In this document: positions 1 to 8,000 of the stretch, one piece after another
Layout of the letters: each line of letters begins with the position of its first letter
Numbering within the stretch: position 1 is the stretch's first letter
DNA from: Antarcticimicrobium sediminis
GTDB taxonomy: Bacteria; Pseudomonadota; Alphaproteobacteria; Rhodobacterales; Rhodobacteraceae
Length of the DNA stretch: 64,000 nt
Direction of reading: 5' to 3'
NCBI RefSeq assembly: GCF_004348975.1
Contig: NZ_SMFP01000004.1
Coordinates: 283,419-347,418 of the forward strand
Program-made: the position numbers and the translations under genes
The notes under the pieces: model-generated
Database searches by the model: none
Seen by the model: only the letters and a program-made list of their open reading frames with translations
What the model was told of the DNA's origin: nothing

Positions 1-1864
1 CCAGGGTGTCACGCTTGCGCCGGCGGCGTTTCTCGGTGGCGCAGGTCTGTTCATAGATCAGCACCGTGACGCCGGGGATCTCACGCAGCTCGCGCTGTAC
101 CGCGTCCATTTCGGCGCGGTCGTGGAAGGTGGTCTCTGAGGGGAAATCGCTGTGCCGGAACTTGTCGATGTCGTCTGATACCAGCGCGATGCGCCGCACC
201 CCTTCGGCGCGGCAGGTCTGGGCGATGCCATGCACGCTGACCGGGCCGTCAACCGGTTGGCCGCCGGTCATGGCAACCGCGTCATTATACAGGATCTTGT
301 AGGTGATGTTGGTCTTCGCCGCGACCGCCTGACGGATGGCGAGGCTGCCGGAGTGATACCAGGTGCCCTCGCCCAGGTTCTGAAAGATATGCTTGCCGCC
401 GGTAAACTTGCTGGCCGCGACGTGCGGCACGCCCTCGCCGCCCATCTGGGCATAGCCATAGGTTTCGCGGTTCATCCAGCTGGCCATCACGTGACAGCCG
501 ATGCCGCTGGCCGCGCGGGAGCCCTCCGGCACTTTGGTCGAGGTATTGTGCGGGCAGCCCGAGCAGAAATAGGGGGTGCGGGAGGCACCCTCGACATTCA
601 GCAGGGGCGGCGGCGTCTTGGTCAGGGCGTGGGCCTTGGCCGGCAGGTTTTCTTCAGGAAAGAAGCGGTCGAGCCGGGCGGCGACGATGGGGGCCAGCAT
701 CAGCGGATCCAACTCGCCGGTCCAGGGGATCAAGGGGTTGGCCTGACTGTCGTATTTACCGACCATCCTTTCCGGCTTGTGGCCGGGCCAGTCATAGAAA
801 TATTCCTTGAACTGGCTCTCGATGATGCCGCGCTTCTCCTCGACCACCAGCACCTCGCGCTTTTCGCGCACGAATTCCAGCGCGTCGCGGCGCGCCAGTG
901 GCCAGACCATGCCGACCTTGTAGATGTCGATGCCAAGGCGGCGGCAGGCGGATTCATCCAGCCCCAACAGGCGCAGCGCCTCCATCAGGTCAAGATGCCC
1001 CTTGCCGGTGCTGACGAAACCGAAGCGGGCGTCGGGGATGTCATAGATGCGCCGGTCAATCGGGTTGGCCTCGACAAAACTCTCGACCGCGCGCAGCTTG
1101 TGCTGGATGCGGATCTCAATCTCGGCGCTGGGCAGATCGGCGGCGCGCACGTGCAACCCGCCCGGGGGCAGGTCGAGCGGCGGATTGGCAAAGACGCGAT
1201 CCGGACGCAGATCCACCGAGCGGGCGGATTCCACGGTTTCCGAGATCGCCTTGAACCCGACCCAGGTGCCGGAATAGCGCGACAGCGCCAGCCCGTATTC
1301 ACCGTATTCGAGATATTCCGCGACCGAGGCGGGGTTCAGCGTCGGCATGAACCACGCCATGAAAGCAACGTCGGATTGATGCGGCATCGAGGAGGAGACG
1401 CAGCCGTGATCGTCGCCCGCCACCACCAGCACGCCGCCCTTGGGGGCGCTGCCATAGGCGTTGCCGTGTTTCAGCGCATCGCCGGACCGGTCAACGCCCG
1501 GCCCCTTGCCGTACCACATGGAGAACACGCCCTCATACTCGCAATCGGGATCAAGGCTGGCCTGTTGTGCGCCCAGCACTGCGGTGGCGCCCAGATCTTC
1601 GTTCACGGCGGGCATGAAGGTGATGCGGTCGGCCTCCAGCCATTTGCGGGCGCGCCAGAGTTCCAGATCGAGCCCGCCCAGCGGTGAGCCGCGATAGCCT
1701 GACACGAACCCGGCGGTGTTGAGCCCCGCCGCGCGGTCGCGGCGGGCCTGGTCCATCATGATCCGAGCCAGCGCCTGCGTGCCGGTCAGAAACACCCGGC
1801 CGGTGCTGTCGCTGTAACGGTCGTCAAGCTGATAGGTGCGAAACGCGGTTTCCGGGCGGGTCAT
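1..1864 (-). CDS. Indolepyruvate:ferredoxin oxidoreductase, fused alpha/gamma form (N-terminal part, runs off the window)
   Basis: This is the first ~621 codons of a protein that continues beyond the left edge. The translation reads MTRPETAFRTYQLDDRY at the start, then FLTGTQALARIMMDQ and a GYRGSPLGGLD motif typical of the N-terminal domain of indolepyruvate ferredoxin oxidoreductase. A thiamine-diphosphate region (NLGEGTWYHSG, near 345-380) follows, and LIYEQTCATEKRRRRKR lies at the edge. The enzyme oxidatively decarboxylates aryl pyruvates from aromatic amino-acid transamination to aryl-CoA, passing electrons to ferredoxin. In alphaproteobacteria it is usually one fused chain of ~1140 residues, so about half is present here. 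It is divergent from an Lrp/AsnC regulator, which suggests amino-acid-responsive control. The family is clear; the fused state is inferred from length and the absence of a stop. Confidence 0.9.
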   Translation of the reverse strand, partial: MTRPETAFRTYQLDDRYSDSTGRVFLTGTQALARIMMDQARRDRAAGLNTAGFVSGYRGSPLGGLDLELWRARKWLEADRITFMPAVNEDLGATAVLGAQQASLDPDCEYEGVFSMWYGKGPGVDRSGDALKHGNAYGSAPKGGVLVVAGDDHGCVSSSMPHQSDVAFMAWFMPTLNPASVAEYLEYGEYGLALSRYSGTWVGFKAISETVESARSVDLRPDRVFANPPLDLPPGGLHVRAADLPSAEIEIRIQHKLRAVESFVEANPIDRRIYDIPDARFGFVSTGKGHLDLMEALRLLGLDESACRRLGIDIYKVGMVWPLARRDALEFVREKREVLVVEEKRGIIESQFKEYFYDWPGHKPERMVGKYDSQANPLIPWTGELDPLMLAPIVAARLDRFFPEENLPAKAHALTKTPPPLLNVEGASRTPYFCSGCPHNTSTKVPEGSRAASGIGCHVMASWMNRETYGYAQMGGEGVPHVAASKFTGGKHIFQNLGEGTWYHSGSLAIRQAVAAKTNITYKILYNDAVAMTGGQPVDGPVSVHGIAQTCRAEGVRRIALVSDDIDKFRHSDFPSETTFHDRAEMDAVQRELREIPGVTVLIYEQTCATEKRRRRKRDTL

Positions 1865-1954
1865 GGGGCGGCTCCTGTGGGACTGCGGCTTTTGGGATAG
1901 CGGCTTTTGGACTGCGGCTTTGAGGCGATAATGGCCCGCGCGAGATGGAAAAAC

Positions 1955-1973
1955 GTTTCATATTTCGTGAAAC
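1955..1973. promoter_or_regulatory. Palindrome between the oxidoreductase gene and the Lrp/AsnC regulator (candidate operator)
   Basis: GTTTCA (1955-1960) and TGAAAC (1968-1973) form a perfect 6-bp inverted repeat around a 7-base AT-rich centre. It lies in the 172-bp divergent intergenic region. Lrp/AsnC proteins bind AT-rich imperfect dyads of about this size. Assignment as the operator of the neighbouring regulator is inference from position and form. Confidence 0.45.
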
Positions 1974-2036
1974 TTGCGGGAATATCGGATAGATGGTTCA
2001 CCAAATGGACATTTCATGGATTGGGGTTTCGCGCAT

Positions 2037-2495
2037 ATGGATCTGGATCACCGTGATTTCCGCCTGCTTGAGCTGTTGCAGCAGGATTGTCGCAAATCGA
2101 ATGCGGAGCTGGCCGAGGCGGTGGGGATGTCGGCCTCGGCGCTGTGGCGACGGGTGCGCGCGCTGGAGGAGGCCGGAGTGATCGAGCGCTATGGCGCGGT
2201 GGTCAATCCGGGCAAGATGGGGCTGGGGTTCGAGGCCATCGTGCATGTGCATCTGACCCGGCACGACCCGGACCGGATCGTGGAGTTCATCCGCGCGGTG
2301 GAGGCGAGCCCGGAAGTGCAGGAATGCTATGCCACCACCGGGCAGGCCGATTACCACCTGCGGGTGCTGTGCCGGGATCTGGACGCCTATAACCGGTTTC
2401 TGGACGGATTCCTGTTCCGCCTGCCGGCGGTGAACAGCGCGCAGACCAACGTGGTGCTGCGCACGATCAAGCGGAACCGACCGATCACGCGCTAA
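2037..2495 (+). CDS. Lrp/AsnC family transcriptional regulator
   Basis: 152-residue protein starting MDLDHRDFRLLELLQQD, the usual N-terminus of this family. A helix-turn-helix follows (SNAELAEAVGMSASALWRR, about residues 20-39), then a RAM ligand-binding domain containing EVQECYATTGQADYHLRV. A longer reading frame back to a TTG at 1974 adds 21 residues with no family resemblance and would run over the palindrome, so ATG 2037 is preferred. The gene is divergent from the indolepyruvate oxidoreductase, and local control of aromatic amino-acid breakdown is the likely role. The ligand is not predictable from sequence alone. Confidence 0.9.
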   Translation: MDLDHRDFRLLELLQQDCRKSNAELAEAVGMSASALWRRVRALEEAGVIERYGAVVNPGKMGLGFEAIVHVHLTRHDPDRIVEFIRAVEASPEVQECYATTGQADYHLRVLCRDLDAYNRFLDGFLFRLPAVNSAQTNVVLRTIKRNRPITR

Positions 2496-2496
2496 G

Positions 2497-2519
2497 ATTG
2501 TTTCTACATTGAAAACAAT
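2497..2519 (+). terminator. AT-rich hairpin just after the Lrp/AsnC stop codon
   Basis: ATTGTTTC (2497-2504) can pair with GAAAACAAT (2511-2519), with one bulged base, around a 6-base loop. It begins two bases after the stop codon. The weak stem and lack of a long T-run make termination uncertain. The rest of 2520-2677 holds no gene I can support, only the leader of the next operon. Confidence 0.25.
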
Positions 2520-2677
2520 TTCGTTAGATTGATGCCTGTTGTCGACGCACTGTTCGCGCCAAGGGATGGACTTGCGGTGTTACGCGATTTCCCTTGCGTC
2601 AACGTGGGGTGCTGCGTGAAAGTGTCGCGTGTGTTTCGAAAGTTTTAACTATTTTTTGGTAGCGGGGACCTTAAGAC

Positions 2678-5047
2678 GTGACGCCGCGCGAGATCTTTTT
2701 TCGGATCATGTGCCGCCGGGGGCTGGCAGCCTTGGCGAGCGGTGCCGCGCTGTTCGGGGTCACGCTGTTGGGGTTCGCGCAGGCGGCGGTGGCCGAGGCC
2801 GACCCGATGGATGCCCCGCCCGAACGGGTGCTGTTCTCCGAGGGCGACACCATTCGCGGCGTTGTCGGCACCTATTTGCACGACCCGGATCTGTGGCCGG
2901 TGGTTCTGGCGCTGAACGATATCGCCTCGCCTGCCGATCTGGTGCCCGGGATCGAACTGGTGTTGCCGGTGGCGCAGGTTCTGGCCGCTGACAGCGCGCT
3001 TTTGTCTTCCTTGCAGGCGATCCAGAAAGCCACCGCCGAAGGCGCGCGCATTTTTGCCCCGACCGAGATCGGCAGCGCCATCGAGAACCGCGATACGGCG
3101 ATGTCGCGGCGTGAAACCGGGTCCTGGCGACAGGTGGTGTCCTTTGCCGGGGTGGCGACGGGGTTCGCCGAGCAGGCGTTGGACATCTCGATCGCGCAGC
3201 GGGACCGGGCGGCCGAGGCTGTGGTCTCGGACGTGCAGGGCCGGGTCGAGGGGCGGGCCCCGGCGGAACCGGCTTGGTCGGAGCGCGCGCAAAATGACAT
3301 ATTGGTGGAATTCGAGCGGCTGCGCACGCTGTCGAATTCCACCACGCAGGTGACGTTTCGCGATCTCAGCCGGTTGCGGCTGAACCCGAATTCCAACGCC
3401 ACCATCCAGCGCATGCGCTCTGATCCGCTGACCGGGGGCGAGGTGACCAAAGTGTCGCTGGTCGAGGGGGATTTCTATGCGCTGTTGAACCAGCTTTCGG
3501 ACAAGACCGCCTTCGAGATCGAGGTGCCCGGGGTCGAGACCAGCACAAATTCGTCGGATTTCTGGATCAAGAACGATGCCAGCGGCGCGCGGTTCGTCAA
3601 CTATGACACCCCGGCGCTGGAGATTGCGCGCGGCGGCGACCTGATCGTGGTGGGCGAGAACGAGGGCGTCGTGCTGAGCGGGGCCGGGTCGCAGCGGGCG
3701 CAGGTGTTGGACAGCCCGCTTTTGGCGGCCCCGGCGGTGGGGGCGATCCTGTATACCGCCACTGCCGCGCTGGACTGGGCCGCGCAGGACGGCGCCGAAG
3801 CGTATTGGCTCGAGGTGGCGGGTGATCCGGGCTTCAACCAGATGAAGATCTCGGAATTCGGGATTGGCGAGACCGGGTTTCTGGCCGAGGGGCTGGCACC
3901 GGGGCGCTATCACTGGCGGGTGGCGGCATTGGATCGGCTGGGCCTGCCGGGGGCGTGGAGCACGCCGCGCGATTTCACCCTGCGGGTGGACAACACGCCG
4001 CCTTTCCTGACGCTGTTGTCGCCCGCAGGAGAGAGTATCCTGACTGCGCCACAAGTGGAAATTCTGGGGGCGTCAGAGCCTGATGCCACCTTGGATCTGA
4101 ACGGTGCGCCGCTGGATGTGGCGCGCGATGGCAGCTTTCTGGCCAGCCTGCCGCTGGTGCCGGGGCCGAACCAGATCACGGTGGTGGCGACCGATCTGGC
4201 CGGAAACGAGAGTACCCGCAGCCTGAGCGTGGTCTATCGCCCGGCGGTGGCCGTCGAGATTACGCTGTCTGGCGATATCGCGCGCGTCGGCAGGGCGCTG
4301 GCGACACGGTCTGATGTGCTGTCGGTGATGGGGCAAAGCACCGGGGCGCCGGGGGCCGAGGTCGTGGTGCGTGATGCGGCCGGGGCCGAGGTGCTGCGCA
4401 CTCGCGTGGCCGAGACTGGCGGGGTAAGTTTCACCGTGCCGGTCGATGCCGCCGAGCGGGGCTATCGGATCGAGGTATTGGCGCCCGGCGGCGCGGTCGA
4501 GGGTGCGCTCGACTTTACCGCGCTGCGCGATGGGGTGCCGCCGGAGATCGTGCTGGACCTGCCGCCGCCGCGGGCCACCGGCGAGCCGGTGGTGCAACTC
4601 ACTGGCCAGGCCGCCGACGCGACTGGGCTGACGCTGGCCGGGACCGAGGTGCCGTTGAGCGCCGAGGGCCGCTTTGAGCTGTCGCTGACGTTGGAGCCGG
4701 GTGAAAACGCCTTTGAACTGGTGGTTCGCGATGCGGTCGGCAATGTCGCGGTGACTCCGTTGCGCATGCTCTATGACATCGACCCGCCAGAGATCCTGAG
4801 CGTCGATCTGGGGCGCAATCAGGGAGTGGACGGGCCGATAGAGATCCGGGCCGAGGCGCGCGATGCCAGTGGTCTGCGTCAGGCGGCATCGTTCATCCTC
4901 ACCATAGACGGGGCCGAGGTCGAAGGCTTTTTGCGCTGTGACAGTACCAGCGGCATTTGTCGTGCAAGCCTGCCACCGCAGCCGGGTGCGCTGCAGCTGA
5001 TTGAATTGGTTATCGAGGATTACGCCGGAAACGCGGCGTACGAGTAG
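2678..5047 (+). CDS. Exported LysM/FecR-domain protein with fibronectin-like and Ig-like repeats
   Basis: 789-residue protein. A basic, hydrophobic N-terminus (CRRGLAALASGAALFG, ending near QAAVAEA) looks like a signal peptide. Residues ~48-97 form a LysM-like unit (FSEGDTIRGVV, then LWPVVLALN and LVPGIELVLPV), which would bind peptidoglycan. Residues ~205-300 resemble a FecR domain (VTFRDLSRLRL, then TKVSLVEGDFYALL). Residues ~365-437 look fibronectin-III-like (AYWLEVAGDPGFNQ, then PGRYHWRVAALD). At least three Ig-like units follow, marked by NTPPFLTLLSP, GVPPEIVLDLP and DIDPPEILSVDL. The start is a GTG at 2678; ATG 2708 is an alternative. The PKD gene begins 48 bp after the stop, and the adenylate cyclase follows that, so the three likely form an operon. 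FecR-domain proteins next to adenylate cyclases are known elsewhere as envelope signalling partners; that role here is inference. Confidence 0.75.
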   Translation: MTPREIFFRIMCRRGLAALASGAALFGVTLLGFAQAAVAEADPMDAPPERVLFSEGDTIRGVVGTYLHDPDLWPVVLALNDIASPADLVPGIELVLPVAQVLAADSALLSSLQAIQKATAEGARIFAPTEIGSAIENRDTAMSRRETGSWRQVVSFAGVATGFAEQALDISIAQRDRAAEAVVSDVQGRVEGRAPAEPAWSERAQNDILVEFERLRTLSNSTTQVTFRDLSRLRLNPNSNATIQRMRSDPLTGGEVTKVSLVEGDFYALLNQLSDKTAFEIEVPGVETSTNSSDFWIKNDASGARFVNYDTPALEIARGGDLIVVGENEGVVLSGAGSQRAQVLDSPLLAAPAVGAILYTATAALDWAAQDGAEAYWLEVAGDPGFNQMKISEFGIGETGFLAEGLAPGRYHWRVAALDRLGLPGAWSTPRDFTLRVDNTPPFLTLLSPAGESILTAPQVEILGASEPDATLDLNGAPLDVARDGSFLASLPLVPGPNQITVVATDLAGNESTRSLSVVYRPAVAVEITLSGDIARVGRALATRSDVLSVMGQSTGAPGAEVVVRDAAGAEVLRTRVAETGGVSFTVPVDAAERGYRIEVLAPGGAVEGALDFTALRDGVPPEIVLDLPPPRATGEPVVQLTGQAADATGLTLAGTEVPLSAEGRFELSLTLEPGENAFELVVRDAVGNVAVTPLRMLYDIDPPEILSVDLGRNQGVDGPIEIRAEARDASGLRQAASFILTIDGAEVEGFLRCDSTSGICRASLPPQPGALQLIELVIEDYAGNAAYE

Positions 5048-5095
5048 GAACAGGCCGGTCGCGCCTGTGCGCGGTTCGGCAACGGAGGACGGATC

Positions 5096-8000
5096 ATGCG
5101 GATCGCACGGATGTGGACAGAGGCGCTGCTGGGGTTGGCCCTATTGGCCGAGGCAGGAATGGCCCAGGCCCAGGCGACGGGTGCGCAAGAGGGGCTGTTG
5201 GTGGTATACGGGCGCCGCGCGGCCAGCCGCGAGGGCGACGTGGACCACCGTGAACAGATCTTTTTCAGCCTGCCCGCTGATCTGCGCGAGCGGGTCTATC
5301 TGCGGCTTTATGATCCGGAAACCGGTGGCGCGGGCGATTTCACCTATGGCGGTAGCGCCGATTCAGAGACCACCTTTCGCCTGTTCGGTGGCGCGGGCGC
5401 CTTTACCGCCGCCACGCGCCCCGAACCGGTGGCCGAGGGCGCGCGCGCGCCGCGTCAGACCTTTGTGCCGGTGAGCGGCCCGGGCGAGCTGTTGAAACAG
5501 CAAAGCTGGCGCAATGAACGCGAGACCGACGGGCGCTGGGTCACGCTGGCCGCGGTACGCGCGCGGCAGGGCGAGGTGGTGGACGAGCGCGCCTATTTCC
5601 GCCTTGATGTGCAGGGCTCCGAGGGCAACGATGGCAACAGCTATTCGCTGGGGGTCAGCCTTGCGCGTGACCGTGCCCGCCCGCCCGAAGGGTTGGAGAT
5701 GTTCGCCTATCGCCCAACCGTGCGCTGGGCCGCCGCGAACCCGGCGACATGGGTGCGCTTCACCGGGCCGGGCGCCGGTGCGCTCACGGTCCAAAGCTTT
5801 GACGGCGCCAATGCCGATCTGGCACTGGTCACCGATTTTGCCGATCTGGGGCTGCGCAGTTCGGGGCAGGATTTCTGGACCTCCGACAGCGCCGAGACCG
5901 GGGATCGCAATCTTGCGGTCAGCCTGAAAGGCGGCTTCGAGACGCCCAATGACGTGACCATGGCGGTGTTCGACGCCGAGGGAAATCCACTGCCGTTGCA
6001 GATGCCGCCGCTGCGCGCGCCTGACCCGGCGCGCCCAAGGCTTCAGGCCACGGCCCGACCCTTGGCCGATTGTCGCTCGGTTGCTTTTGATGCCAGCGGC
6101 TCCGTCGCGGGCGGGCCGTTGTCCCACCTGTGGACCTTCGGTGACGGCAACAGCGCGCAAGAGCCGGTGATCGCCTATCGCTATGACGCCCCCGGTCACT
6201 ATACCGCGCGGTTGGAGGGGGTCGAGGCGGGCACCCGCCCCGGACGTGGCGCGGCGTTGGAGCTGCCGGTGCATGTGCGCGACGCGCCGGTGGCGGTGCC
6301 GGGCCCCGATATCATGGTGGCCCCGGGCGAGCCGGTGGCTTTTGACGGCAGCGGCTCGCGGCCCTCGGACAGCCCGATCACGCGCTACAACTGGCGGTTT
6401 GGCGATGGTGCCGTGGCCGAGGGCGCGCGCGCCAGCCATGCCTATGCCACGCCGGGTCAGTACCGCGCGGTGCTGCGGGTCGAGGACGGCGTCGCACATC
6501 CCTGTAACTTCGGGATAGAGACCCGGCGGGTGGTGGTGAACTTTCCCCCCGTGGCCGAGGCCGGGACCGACCAGCAGGCGGTTGTCGGCCAGCCGGTGAT
6601 CCTGAGCGCCGGGGCAAGCTATGATATCGACGGGCAGCTCGACAGCTATGTCTGGGAGATGGGCGACGGCACCGTGCTGGACGGCGAGACGGTGACGCAT
6701 ACCTTTACCGGGTCCGGCAGCTATAGCGTGATGTTGCGGGTCACCGATGACAGCGGTGTTGTCAACGGCAGCGCGCAGGACCGGATGACGGTGGTGGTGA
6801 ACGCCCCGCCAGAGCCGCGCTTTGCGATCCCCGACCGGCCGGTCGCGGTGTCGGAGCTGGCCGTGCTGGACGGCAGTGCCTCGAGCGACGGGGATGGGCA
6901 GATCCTGTCCTATATCTGGGATTTTGGCGACGGGGCCACGGGCGAGGGGCAGGTGGTGAACTATGCCTGGACCAAGCCGGGCGCGTTTGACGTGACGCTG
7001 ACAGTGATTGACGACAGCGGCACCGCCTCGGCACTGCAGAGCGTTTCGCAGGTGGTGCGGGTGGATGCCGCCCCGCTGGCCGAGGCCGGGCCGGATCAGT
7101 TCGTGACCGCCAGCGTGGTGCGGTTCGACGGCGGCGGATCGACCGACAGCGACGGCAGCGTGACGCGCTGGGATTGGGATTTCGGCGATGGTGCAAGCGC
7201 AAGCGGGCAACAGGTCGAACATGCCTATGAGCGGCCCGGCAGCTATGAGGTGGCGTTGGTGGTGCGCGACGACAGCGGCGCGCCGCTGAATCTGGATCGC
7301 GACACCCTGCGGGTGGTGGTGAACGCCACGCCGATCGCCGATGCCGGCCCGCCACAGGTGGTTGCGCCCGGCGAAGAGGTGGTTTTGTCGGGGCGCGCCT
7401 CGCTTGACCCGGATGGGGCGATCGCGGGCTATGACTGGCGCTTTCCGGACGGGAGCGAACAGCAGGGGGCGCGGGTCGCGCATGTCTTTGACGCGCCGGG
7501 GTTGTACCGGGTCGGGCTGACCGTATCGGACGGGTTTCCCGGCGGTGCGGCGCAGGATGACTCCGAGGTTCTGATCACCGTCAATGCCGCCCCGGTCGCG
7601 GTGGCGGGGCCTGATCTGCTGATCGCGCCGGGCGATAGCGTGCTGTTCGATGCGGGCCAGTCCTATGACGAGGACGGGCAGTTGGCCGGCTATCGGTGGG
7701 AGTTCGACGATCTGGGCAGCCCGTTGGATGCCCCGACGGTCGAACGCGCCTATGTTACGCCCGGGGTGTGGTCGGCGCAGTTGATCGTCACCGATGACAG
7801 CGGCGTGGCCAATGGCACCGCGCAGGACGATGTGACGATCCGCGTCAACAACGCGCCGCAGGCCGAAGCCGGCCCGACGGTGGAAAGCGAGCGGCTTTAC
7901 GTGGTGTTCGATGGCACCGGATCGTCCGACGCGGATGGCGATGCCTTGATCTATCGCTGGGATTTCGGCGACAACTCCTCCCCGGGCTTTGGCGCACAGG

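Noticed and set aside
230..1687. 485-codon plus-strand frame at the left edge
   Set aside because: Opposite strand of the indolepyruvate oxidoreductase gene; no recognisable protein features.
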